A stretch of 64,000 bases of DNA from Phoronis australis (Eukaryota; Phoronida; Phoronidae). Both the position numbers and the translations under genes were made by a program. The stretch covers positions 10,131 to 74,130 of the forward strand of contig NMRA01000464.1 of assembly GCA_002633005.1 (NCBI GenBank). The letters run 5' to 3'. The notes below the pieces were generated by a model. The model did no database searches. It worked only from the letters and a program-made list of their open reading frames with translations, and had not been told where the DNA came from. This document shows, piece after piece, positions 1 to 11,700 of this stretch; positions within the stretch are counted from its first letter, which is position 1; each line of letters starts with the position of its first letter.

Positions 1-2235
1 AAAGCACATTAAACTTGTTCTCGCTTTCGTGCAACCTCATTTCCTCATCCTACACACCATTCCCGTACGTTTCTTCATAGTATTTGTTCAATTCTTGCTC
101 ATAATCGTCGTCGCTTTCAAATTCCCTGCTCTCCGCATTTGTTCAATGCTAGTCACTGATCTCTTGTGTTCAACCCAAGACATCACATGGCGGCAAATGT
201 GACAATTGGCAAAATTGAAAGAGAAATCAAAATTTCGAGCTAATTACACAAAATAAACATGGGTTTAGCTAAATTTTACGTCATACATTTAGTCTATGGC
301 CACCGGTAATTCAAAATGTGCAAAAATCCATGGTGTGTACTGTTTAAGTTAGGCTTAGGTATAAAGACTATTAGTTTCTACATGCAAACATGAAGATGAA
401 ATGTCAAGTATGTTCTGCCTTACAAAAGTAGTTTTGTTTTGTGTTTTCTTTTATAATTTGCTAATATTTCTCTGACTATCCTGTTACAGGTGAGAGAAAC
501 CGCCTGAAACCAGCCGCCTTACAGTCTATTTTACCATTCGACAAAGTAAAAAGAAGTCCTATAGCGATAACCTGAAAGAATTGAACTTCGCAATTCAGAA
601 ATTCAGCCTTTGCTATCCCTGATTATGGAAACTGTTGCATTGGGAAAACTACAATTGTTTTTAACAAATAATGTTCCTTTGTATGTATGTGTTTGTTCAG
701 TTTGCCATTTTGTTTTTAAATACACTGATTGTTGTTTATTCTCGAATCTTGTGCATAGCAGATTTGTATCCAGCTAGCTACAATTGAAAACATACTTTGC
801 TTGCATGTAGAACTTTTGTTATAGACAAGTTAATACAAAAGTTAAAACTGTTCAAAATTCTTCTTAAGGAAGCTCTAAAAATTGTTTCAAACATAAACAA
901 ACTAAATGTAAACAAACGAAATACTTCGTTTTGATCGCCGGACTTATCTATAGATCAACAGGAAAATAATTCGCAAGCGTAATGGGTAATCACTTCAGGT
1001 TTATAAAGAAGCAGCCCAACTGCACTGTATGGGGCTTTAAAACTGAAGAAATGTTGTGGTTTCAATAATTAGTGACAAACTTGCCTGTTGATGAAAAATA
1101 TAATTGATCATCAAAGTGTAATATTAACAGGGCTTTCCACTGACAATAAGACAATCGATGCAGTTACTGAATGTCATTTCCACATAATGCGTACCAAATT
1201 GAACAGTTTTTGCCATTAGTATAAAGCCTTTCTTCTGAAAGGAAAAGTTAATGTCACTTAGTGAAAAAGGGCAGGTATTTATACCAGATGTTTTTGGTTT
1301 TCATTTCACTGGGATCGAGTTTTAATGGTAAAAAGCTTGTTTATGTTGCGGCTTGAAATGGCCTTAAAAATGTCACTGAACCTGGAACAAATATTGAAAC
1401 ATGAATAATTAAGTACGGCAGGTTGGTTCAAAAATGTTGCCCTTGTTATTTAAAAATTTGATATGGTAACTGAATTACAATTTCACACAGAGTTGAATAA
1501 TCACTATTTCCTGAAAGCAAGGGTGTATATAATATAATAATTATTGATTTCTATAGAACTGCGTCTTTATTTTTCATTCCTAGCCATAACTATTCTTTAA
1601 ACGCATCACTTGCCTGCAAAATATGCAAGTTATTTGAGACAACTTCAAACTTTTGTTACCCATTTTCAAGCATTTTGGTTTTTGAAACGTTCAGCAATTT
1701 TGAACAACGATTACAGATTCATTGGTATATCAAGCACGCTTCTGGTCTAAGGCTGAGGGAACCGTTTCTCAGATTTTTTTATTTTTCTTCCAATAGAAGA
1801 TATGAAGACTTAGGATATTTTAAAAATGATGGATAATATTTCTGTTGTTTAAAAGTAATGAAAACCCCTAAGACTTGCGTATTGGCAGTAAGAATAATAT
1901 GTTCAAATGCGACCTCACTCGTATGTTCACAGCAAAAATGCAGTTTTCACAAAAGTGGTGGTCACATGAATTTATAAACAACTTGCAACTTTTTAAGGCT
2001 TGAGTTAAGACTGTCCAGTCATTGAGAATTCAAAAAATGTAATATATTTTTATGGGTTTACAACGGATAGCAAAACAGTTTCATGAAAGTTGAAAGAACT
2101 TCATGAAGGTTAAGAATTATCTCACCATGCTCTTTCCCCGGACGCTGTTACTTGTTATTTCCACACATTCAGTTGCACCAAATTTTACAACCCCAACCCC
2201 CTATGCCAACCTCGCGCTAAGGACCTGAATAAGTA
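1..2235. other. Non-coding region, possible minus-strand exon at the left edge
   Basis: AT-rich sequence with no recognisable gene. The only hint of coding is on the minus strand at about 50-145, where a short open frame is rich in Asp, Glu and Tyr and ends in a TAG at 50-52, next to a GTGTGT that could serve as a splice donor. It could be an exon of a gene beyond the left edge, but it matches no family I recognise. No repeat or RNA gene was seen in the rest. Confidence 0.3.
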
Positions 2236-2239
2236 AACT

Positions 2240-2640
2240 AAACTGATAGTTGTTTTCAAACCTCTTTGGAAACTTTCCAAATTCCAATATGCTGAGTAAA
2301 CTGAAGTCACCCATCCCTTTATTGAACAAAAGCAATGTTGTTTATAAGGTTGAATGTGACAACTGTAAGGAATTCTATATCAGACTCACACAGAGACGCC
2401 TCTGTGACAGGCTGAGAGAACATCACACCTCAGAGAAAAGCAACATATATAGGCATTGTGTTCAAATTAACAACAATCACCAAGCCAATTCAGTTAGTAC
2501 TATCCTAATCAGGAATTACTGTACATTAAAGAGTCATTGGCCATTCAGAACCAGCATGCCACTGATTCTCTGAATAACATGCAGAGCTCAGTGACCTTGC
2601 AACTATAATGATGACCAGCTACTGACTTTTTTCCGTATAA
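2240..2640 (+). pseudogene. Penelope-like retroelement fragment (GIY-YIG endonuclease end)
   Basis: The frame 2250-2573 contains VVYKVECDNCKEFYI followed by RRLCDRLREHH. This is the pattern of the C-terminal GIY-YIG endonuclease domain of Penelope-like elements (VYK-x2-C-x2-C-x4-YIG-x-T, then RRL-x3-L-x-EH). A stretch in another frame just upstream (VVFKPLWKL, about 2248-2276) is the segment that normally precedes this domain, so a frameshift lies near 2280. A second frame change near 2520 moves the C-terminal tail (SLAIQNQH type) out of frame. The YIG-x-T core reads YIRLT, so the domain is probably inactive. No RT domain is found upstream, so this is a 5'-truncated dead copy. Confidence 0.7.
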
Positions 2641-2720
2641 CTCTCACTTCCCTTTATGGATGTTACCTGAGCTGTATGTTGGCACTTGCTGTCCTTCGTA
2701 AATTATTATCCAGATAATGT

Positions 2721-2741
2721 CTAATGAATAGATGAAACGTT
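2721..2741 (+). ncRNA. Degenerate hammerhead-like core downstream of the Penelope-like fragment
   Basis: CTAATGA, a 5-6 base spacer, then GAAACGTT resembles the hammerhead ribozyme core (CUGAUGA ... GAAA ... NUH). Penelope-like elements are known to carry minimal hammerhead motifs in their terminal regions, which agrees with its place about 150 bp past the coding relic. One core base differs (CTAATGA for CTGATGA) and stem II is too short to fold well, so activity is unlikely. Confidence 0.25.
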
Positions 2742-3749
2742 GATTGAACATGAACTTTTTATATGTGCGCGATCGTCCGGTTTTTAAATTGACCAAACAA
2801 CTTATATATCTTTCTTTAAACAGAGCTTCCATTTTCAAAGGCTTTGTTCTTTGTCTCCGATAAAGAAAGTAGGCTTTGACAACAGATCTGCACTGGACAG
2901 GAAGATTTTGGTGGTTGGCTGCAGTCAACTACTCAAAATCAATTTTTGTCCATTCAGAGACGGCTGCAGAAGCGATGCATATCTCCTCTGCACGGCACTA
3001 GCCCTCAAACCTAAAAACCAAAGGTCAGGTGAAAACATATTGCTATATAATAGATTTCCGGACGACATAGGATAGGGAGTAAACAAATAGTCTAATGGAT
3101 ATTTGTCACGTACCCTTTGGGCTTGGATTGTAGTCTTACCTCACTAACCAATATCGAGTTGACAACATAACCATTGATTGGTGTAACTGTCACTGATAAA
3201 CCTGTTAAAAATCATTCCAAACATTATTGATACTGCTTTGATGTATGAAAAGATCCCGAGTGCTACGTCAAGTATCGTAACACACATCACAACAATGATT
3301 AACCCGACTGGCGACTGCCGCAAAGACGACATCGGCCAGTACCTCAGTTAACAGGCATCAGTATTGTAAACATGGAATAATCATTAAAATAATCACAAAA
3401 CTTATCTTTCTATAAGATTACTCTCACTTCCTGTCGTAGAAGCACCCTCAGAAGCAGTCTCAGATTTAGTTGGCAAGTCTGAAAGCCATTTCACCACGTA
3501 TTAAAGGGCTCGCGAAATCCAGGCTGCTTAATCTATCACCACTAGTACACGCGCGCCCTCTAGTAATGTAAAGATGTCGAATAGCCCCATTGACAGTGAA
3601 ATACACTGCCAGCAACTCGAATTACTGGATTGGATTCTTTTCAAGGTGAACTTTTCATTTTTTAAAGTTTTATTTTACGAGTATAGGTAAATACTGCAGA
3701 TAAGATTTGGCCTACATCTCACGAATACTTTATTATAGATTAATAATAC

Positions 3750-3755
3750 GCGCAC

Positions 3756-3798
<43 letters not shown>
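3750..3798. repeat. CA/CG dinucleotide microsatellite
   Basis: An alternating CG/CA start becomes a pure CA run of about 19 units. It is likely to be length-polymorphic. Confidence 0.95.
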
Positions 3799-3802
<4 letters not shown>

Positions 3803-3871
3803 TACATGGGCAGCACATCATAGGGGACTGGGAGGCCCTCACTTATTTCAGTACTGCGCCGCCCATGGTCA

Positions 3872-3939
3872 CATAGGTGGCGCACTGCAGGGGGCTGGGG
3901 GCTATAGCCCCCACTTTTTTCAGTACTGCGCCACCCATG
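3872..3939. repeat. GC-rich imperfect hairpin with a duplicated arm
   Basis: CATAGGTGGCGCA at the left pairs with TGCGCCACCCATG at the right, around a centre GGGGCTATAGCCCC. The right arm (TTTCAGTACTGCGCC...CCCATG) also occurs directly repeated about 72 bp upstream (from 3846). It looks like the terminal part of a small fold-back element. Confidence 0.6.
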
Positions 3940-4375
3940 ACTTACTTACCTAAACAATTACGCGAAAGTTACGTTAACACACTTGTTTTAGGCCCTAGGC
4001 CTCAGGAATTGGCGTGCGCATGCTTACATCCGGTATACCGAGGTCGGAACTCTGTGGTGAATTAGCTGTGTATATTGTTATATTATCAACAAACTGAGTT
4101 GCAATTAATGTAATTATCGATTCCATTCGAATTGAATTCCTTAAGGCTGCTATGAATCCGTCTTCTGTGAAAAAGAGTAAATTTTGGATTTTTGATCTGA
4201 ACAACTTACCACAAAATACAGGGATTGGAATGACTAATGACAAAAAAGAGAAAAAAATTCCATGTGATGTATCGTTCCACAAATAAATGGGCTTGTGTGA
4301 TAGAAATATTTGTATTGCTGTAAAATTAAACATTTTCCATGTGTGGCTCCATTCTTGAATCTTATCCAGCACGGA

Positions 4376-4690
4376 TTAAATCTCCTTCTCAGCTTCCATC
4401 AGGTCATTGCTCTGTGTCCACACGGCCACGTAGTCTGCAAACAAGCTCGCTTGCGGACTCTGGGTGAATTCGGGGAGGTCGTTGATGCAGAAGAGGAACA
4501 GGAGGGGTGATAGTACCGACGCCTGTGGAACGCCTTGCTTGAGGAGTACAGTCTTGTTCTTCATGCTGTCGAAGGTCACCCAGGTCAGGCGGTTGCCCGG
4601 GTCCGCGGTTTCCGCTCTGAACACTGTCACTGACTCAGTGACGGACGCACTGGATGCGGTATTCCTAGTCGATTTGTTATGAATGTTCGA
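4376..4690 (-). pseudogene. LINE reverse transcriptase fragment
   Basis: The minus-strand frame carries QGVPQASVLSPLLFLFCIND and then SLFADYVAVW. These are the palm motifs of non-LTR retrotransposon reverse transcriptases (QGVPQGSVLSPLLF-x2-YIND ... FADD). The second catalytic Asp of FADD is Tyr here and the first motif has Ala for Gly. A stop follows about 20 codons after the motif, and no endonuclease or upstream RT blocks are recognisable. It is a dead fragment, most like the Jockey/CR1 clade. The exact clade is uncertain. Confidence 0.8.
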
Positions 4691-4699
4691 CTACAAATC

Positions 4700-5220
4700 C
4701 TTTCATTTATCGCTGAAAGTAAATTAACTAATGTGTGGTAATAATTTCCGCGTCCTCATAAAATACATTTAATTTTAGATTTGTTCATGTAAACATGGGG
4801 TACAATTTAAGCTTTTGTTATGAACATGAGTCAAAATTTTCCAATTTGGCCAGGGTCCCGATTTGGAGGCACAGGCCACACCCTCCTTACCCCAAAAAGA
4901 TGAGTGCCCCTACCCCAGGAGTCAACGTAGCTGGGTTGATCGCATGTTATTATACAAGGGAACCACAAAGTAATGAAAAGGTACAACAATCGATGTCAAA
5001 ATCTCAAAAGATATTAAATCAATAACGCAACGAACTTCCCAAACGCGGTGTTGCAACATTTGGACTGGTCGCAGAAAATTTTTTTTTTTTCTAATCAAAC
5101 TCCGCAACGTATGAATTTACTTTCGATTTTTTAAGTGATGTCCACAAAACAACCAGTAAATCTATGGAATATGTTATAGCCACTTTATTCAGTTGATGAC
5201 AAATATTGCATTGTGGGATA
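4700..5220. other. Intergenic, no feature seen
   Basis: Short open frames only, none recognisable. A poly-T run lies near 5080-5090. Confidence 0.4.
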
Positions 5221-5226
5221 GCTATG

Positions 5227-5580
5227 TGTGGTGGCTGGGAAAGGACGTAAGAATTTATTTTTTCCTAACTCGAGAGCCCAGTAAAACTTGAGCGCTCAAG
5301 TTACGATTGTATTATTGTGTTATGCTAAAACACCTCTAAAAATTTTTGGGAGGACTGGACCTTTGCCTCCCTAAAAGGTTTGTTCGGTTGAGCCCGGGAT
5401 GAAAGGATTCGTCACGGAGTTTCCATGTTCACGATCACAGCCTCGTTTTCATGCTCGTGAACTAACTCAAGCGCCTGACTTATAGCTCGGTTCCCGACTT
5501 ATAAGTCGAGGGCTCTACCTATAACTGGAGTGCTCGAGTTAGGAAAATATTAATTATGATGTCCTCTTCCAACCACCGTA
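5227..5580. mobile_element. MITE with ~45-bp terminal inverted repeats, upstream of CRIP
   Basis: The left end (GGTGGCTGGGAAAGGACGTA then TTTTTTCCTAACTCGAG) is matched in reverse complement by the right end (GGTGGTTGGAAGAGGACATC then TATTTTCCTAACTCGAG). The pair spans about 5227-5277 and 5533-5580. The interior of about 250 bp has no coding capacity and holds several smaller inverted motifs around CTCGAGTT / CTTGAGCGCTCAAG. It ends about 108 bp before the CRIP start codon, so it probably lies in or next to that gene's promoter or 5'UTR. Confidence 0.7.
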
Positions 5581-5687
5581 GTTACATGTTATTTTCCTCT
5601 CAAAGCAGGTCACAGCGAAGGCGTGTCTCATTTGAGCACAAGATATCGAGCTAGAAGTGTCCGACGAGCGCTGACTAAGACAGAAAG

Positions 5688-5727
5688 ATGCCGAAGTGTC
5701 CTGCCTGTAATAAAGAAGTTTACTTTG
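5688..5727 (+). CDS. CRIP1: CRIP exon 1 (coding part)
   Basis: Encodes [13 protein letters not shown] plus the first base of the next codon, followed by the donor GTGAGT. It supplies the first Cys pair of the LIM domain. Confidence 0.93.
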
Positions 5728-8700
5728 GTGAGTACAATTCAAAACAGGTTTCGGATTTAGGTTGACGATACTGTCCGATCTTGCGTTAAATTCAGTCGCC
5801 AAGCCGATGTGCATGACAGCACGTTATGGCAATATGCCAGTTCTTTATGATTAGTCAACATCACAACGGGAATACGTGTAAGCTGTCGAAGCCAAGTACC
5901 CTAACAAAACGAGTTCTAGTAATCAGAAATTATCACCAAATAGGTCTACCTCTCGTGACAGACACTATTGTTCATTCACTGTTCCGATGGACGATATAAG
6001 CACGCTCACTGGGATTGGTCCATTTACTGATACAACAATGGCCCATTGGTTTCATTGATTATTCTGTCCTTGTCGAATAAACAAAGATTTCATGCTTTAA
6101 CTGTCAGTGTTCATTTTACAGGATGCGTAAGCCTGTATAATATTGTAATGTAAACCCACTATGTGCGGAATGAGTGCTTTTTTTACTTCAAATTTAATAA
6201 CTCACCAATGACATAGATGGTGATAAATCGTATTTGCCTCTAATCGATTACAAACAAAACATATTTTAACGGCTAACTCACTGATATCTACTGCACACAT
6301 ATCTGTGGCGGAAGTTCGACCATACAAGTTTATGATAAGCCCTCAAACCGTTATTAATTACCTGCTCCATACGTATTAAAATTACCCGTTTGTCATCATT
6401 CATGGCAGCTTCAGCTGTATATGTACAGTAATCGATAATGACCTTCAACAACTGAATGACCTCTTGCTCAAACTTCGTGAGGGGTACACAACCACAGGAC
6501 TGATCTAGCGTTTGTCGTCACCAAAGACGTCGCACTAACACTTGATCTTACGTGGGTGTATGTCCACTCCCGGACGGGTACTCCCATAGGAGAAGTAAAT
6601 TGTAAGTGCCACTCAAAAGTGTGGATTTTTCATGACCACTTTCCCTTCAAAAGTGTGTATTATCCAATCCCCACCTTTGGCTTTTTCTGATTTTTTTCCT
6701 TAGGGGTGGGTTCGCAATGAAGGTTCGCATTAAAACTTGAGTGTTCCAGAATACAGGTTTATGGAATTAACGGTGCTGTCTCTGGAACAAGGCCTTGCCA
6801 GTCGATGACCTATTTATGGAAGCTCCCTATAATGCAGTGAGACCCCATTTTTTCGAGTCCCGCACTCTCTAAATGGTTCTTGTGGTGCTCCACTTGATCT
6901 GCGCAGCTGCAGCACAGTCTATTCGGAGCTTACAGCCACTTACTTAGTATTCTGTGTCTTCCTTCAACTCGTCCGCTTTATTTTTCATGAAAAATGTGTA
7001 GTAATGAGACTAATCTGATTAAGAGATTGGCACTTTTTCTCAGTGGTTATACTTTACTCAACTCAATTTTTGTAGGGACTTGTAACTACAACTACCACTT
7101 TTAGAAGTCAACACTTTCATCTCGGGTTTAACTGTGAAATTTGTCACCGATTTACGACACTTGTTTTTTAATCATTTGCTGAGCACTGTACACGAGTGTT
7201 GGGGACACGACTACGGTAAAGGTCAGTTGTTGACTCATCATCAGTGACTGCCTGGCGGCACATCAACGTACCCCCCGGAATAGAGTCGCTTTCATAAGAA
7301 TGTTATCGTTCTTGAATGAACGTTTCAGTGCCTGATAGTCACTAAACCCTGCTGTAACCCCGGGATGCACAGTTATCATTATCGCAATCACCGTTATGCA
7401 CAGTTACTGAAAAGGGGATTTCCATTCAGCTTCCCTGCGATCCTCCTATTAGTACCCATGCAGGGATCATTTTACAAAATCGTGGCTATGGACGCACAGA
7501 GCCTCAAATCTGTGGGCTAATTTGGAAGACCTGTGGGTCATGTGAGTATCCGTCGTCTGCCTTTTTCAATTCAATTTTTGGTGGTAGCGGTAATTTATTG
7601 TGCTGTAATTTCGTATGGTACCATACTTACGCGGTGATTTAAGTCATTGACCTTAATGGCTAACTGCATGCCAACAAAACACATAAAAGCAGTTGGGATC
7701 TAATTGGCTTGAGCCTTGCGCGAACGTTGTTCTTTCGGTCACTGACATAAGTTTTGGCCATTGCTTTGCATTTTCTTTACTAGAATTTGAATACTAGAAT
7801 TTCAACTTATGAGGCATGGCTACGACTCAATTTTATGCGCTCGTTGACCCGAGTTAAATATCGCCACAGTGCGTCAATGAAAAATTTTATGAGCCAATCT
7901 GAATATGGGGTGCGGTCCTTAAATTATGCCTGGCCTGCCATGGCATGCGCACTCGTTCCATTTGCCAGATGAACGCCTATGAGTGGCTGCACAGTTGAAG
8001 ATTCTTGTTATCTTTGGTAGCTGTCTCTCTTCAGTTTTCTGATATTAACAAGAAGGAATTTGTGATAGGCCCACGCGTCGTTTGTTGCTGCTGGCGTGTT
8101 TGTTTAAGCAGCTAATTGTCGGTAAAAATAACGTACTGACTAATTGTTGGACACTATGTAATGGATTGTGGTCGACGATAATTGATTGGTAAATGGATCT
8201 ATTTCGTGCTAAAATCTCGAGTACTTCCAAAATGGCAGGAACCTTGTTCGTGTTGATCTGTGTGATTCGGGTGAAACCTATGTTGAATGAAGAACGACAG
8301 CTGCAATCATTGTCGAGTGAAGAACCTAACAAATATTTGCTTTTCGAGAAATAAGTTGTTAAATCCACAATCAGAAAGATACGAGGTACTTTCACTGTAG
8401 TCCAGTCTGTGAAGTAGACAGTCTCAACATAATACATATCACAGTCTGTGTTCGTTATTGTTGTTCATCGTCTATGCTTTTTTCAATATAGATTACAGGC
8501 ATGAACGCACAGGCCTTGCGAACATGATGCAATCGATTCCTGATATTGTGTTTGATAAGTGACCGTTGAAATTGAAAATAATGAGGTTAACATCAGCTGC
8601 ATTCCTCAGCAGCATTAACCTCGCTGCACTTCTTTTTGGTCCGTGATCTTCGAGCTGTACCGATAGTTGACTTGGTGGTCAAAGACCCGGGCGTCAGTTG

Positions 8701-11700
8701 CTGTTTACTGATTTCTGTACTCGTCGATCACTATGATAGTGTATCGTGCGGGAGAGGCTGGATTTAGCTAGACCCCATTTTCTTTTGAAAAATAGCATTT
8801 CATTTCTGACAGTCTCTCAGATTCATTTTTGAACTATTTGAAATTTAAGGAAAAGGCCGAACTTGTCCCATGGCGGGGCAAGTCTGGTCAATTTTTGGGG
8901 TAACTTCGGCCACATCTATCCGTATTTTGACTCATAATTTTACTCTCTATTCTTTCAATAACATGGGATGATGGTATTTTTGCATTATGTAGAAACTGAA
9001 CAAAAAAGACAAATGGCCGACAAGTTTGTGCGCGCGCATGACGTATACAGTAGGCCTACATGTACATGCTTTAGCTCCGGTGAACTTTGGACAATAGGTT
9101 GAAATCTTTAGAAACAACACTTTAACAACGAGCAGTTGAACATAGTAGTATCACTATAGACTGTGAAACACCCAAATGTAACAAAAAATCTTATGGAAAC
9201 GTGAATGTGCAACTGATGGGCCAAACGTGCCCTTAATAAGAATGCCAAACAGGGTTACAAGAAATGCCTCCTTGTAGTGTCAACAACGTTAGATAGTATC
9301 GAAGGTTGCTGCTCTCGTAAATACCTACATATTTTAACGAAACCTGAGACAACTTGCGAAAAATGAAAATGCAGTGAAAACGAGAAATTAGCTGCCATGT
9401 GAAGAAATGTAACTTTTACTTCCTAATGTGATATATATTTTCACAAATTCGCTGTTTTGAACACAAGTTATGTGACTTAAGTGACATCACTGTTGTATCT
9501 GGATTGCTGTTTTATATTTGCCCAGTTTCCAAATTTGCCCCCATGCTGAACTAGCTCCGGTCTCCCCAACCAATTCAAACAAGTAATACTAGTCCCCAGA
9601 CCCAGGGTATGTCGACCTCGTCATTTTTCTATTATTCACCTTCAGGTCCCTGATGCCACCAGCCTGTATGACAATGCTCATCGATCTACGTGATGCTACA
9701 CGTATTGCGTAATACCCGTGAATGCAAGTTTTTCTGAACGCAGTTAATACCATGTGGGCATATCATACTAGATCATTGTGGAAAACTCCTTCTGCGATCG
9801 TTTCTACAGCAAAAACATGTCATTATATTAGGAACGTTGCATCTTTTGCTGCACACGGCTGATCGATTCCTTTATAAATATACTTCAAATTGTGTTAGTT
9901 TAAAGTAAATTTCAGCGGATAATTCAGAGATGTTAATGAACAGTGTGTACATGTAATTCAGAACACAGGCGTCCAATACACTATATATACTACAAGGTAT
10001 GGCACTCGGGACTAGGAATTCCACAGGTGCTTTATTTCAGCCGTCCATATCAAACACAAAACTCAATAAATTTACACAAAACGGGTTTTACCAACCATGA
10101 GCAATTGTTCTTTTTTTCTGATAGCATTTATAGTGTCCTGCCCCAGCGAATTCGCAACAAATTCACGGTCAAAGCACAAAAATCTTCTCCGCCAAAAAGC
10201 CGATGCGTACTGCCAAGGTGTCTCACAGATATTGCTGAGTTTTCACGGAAGGTCACGACATCAATAACTCCACCAGAGACTTGACAGTACGCATCGGCTT
10301 TTTGGGAAGAATTTTGTGTTTGACCGCGAATTTGTTGCGAACTCGCTGGAGCTGGACACTAAATGCTATCAGAAGAAAGAACAATTGCTCATGGTTTGCT
10401 GAATGTCAATACGCAGTGGGTTGTCAGATAATTCAGAGTTGTTAATAAACAGTGCGGCGTCGCTTCCGTGTTTTACGAGTCCTGTATTTAAGGTGACCTC
10501 CGTGAACCGCACTTGAAAAACTTGTTTTACTGCTTTAGTTATAAGCGGCTTCTGGCTTGATGTTGAGTTTTACTATCTGAAGTCCAAGTCCGGCACCCCA
10601 ATTCCGTATCTCACAATAACTCTTGTGTACATTTCCACCTTAGTTGTGAGAGGTGCTATTACTTTTGCTGTGAACCTGTGCTTACACCGGCAACTGAATC
10701 TAATATATCAATTGACCATGTTATTCAAAACAGTACCTGAGCTGCACAAGCAGTACACCGAAGTTGCCATTTCGTAGTACCATATGGTGCTATCAAATGC
10801 GAACAAGAGCGCCGCAAACGATATGCTTCGGCAGGGATGTTTATTAGAGTGATGAGCAAGCCAAATTTCAGGAAAATCCGTTAAACACCTCCAGAGACAC
10901 AGAAGCAAGCGTAAAAGTCTAAAATCTGAAATTACCACTCGGGTGGGGCACGCCGGTAGTACCACTCGGGTGGGGCCCAGCGGTAGTGAGATCCGTTCAA
11001 AAGTAGTGGTCATTCGTTGGTACATTCATAGGGTAGAAAATAAATCTGAAACTAAATAAGGCGATCCAGATCCTCCCAAAGATACTTTTGTTTCACGAAA
11101 TGTAGAATATAAATAGGTAAATAAAACAACAAGAATGGATCAACTGAAATTTTCGGACATGATAACGTCCCTCATCAACAGAAACAGAACTGAAGTAAAA
11201 TGTCAATTGTCGTATAGTGTTTGATTTTACTTTATTTCTGTTTCTGTTGACGAAGGACGTTATTATATCCGAAAATTTCAGTTGATCCATTCTTGTTGTT
11301 TTATTTACCTATTTATATTCTACATTCATAGGAAAACACTTGGCAAACTTTACAAGGAGCCTCCAAAGAGTTGAGAAAATGCAGCCGCAGGCTGGCACCA
11401 CGGCCTGAACGTTAGCCGGGGTCTTCTCAGGAGGAACACATATAGTGACAATTTTTATAATGCTCCTTCTACCGGTTTGATGGATAGGCTCATAAACATG
11501 ATAAGTGTTAACACCAGTCATTTGCCTTTTTGTTGGTTGTTGGTTTACATAGAAACTGGTCATGGAACTGTTAAATCACTGTGAGTGTGTCTGCTCAACC
11601 AATGAGCTATACCAGGCTCAACGTATACCTCAATCACTACACCAGCCACCGGATATTTAGATGTCGATCATCTCTCATTTTTGTGTATTTGCATGTAATG

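Larger units (their letters stand above)
2650..4370. other. Non-coding region with short repeats
   Basis: No host gene is recognisable. A minus-strand frame of 94 codons at 2644-2928 matches no family and overlaps the Penelope tail. The region also holds the CA microsatellite and the GC-rich hairpin listed separately. Confidence 0.4.

Noticed and set aside
8045-8437. 130-codon minus-strand frame in CRIP intron 1
   Set aside because: No recognisable motif, and composition typical of AT-rich non-coding DNA.
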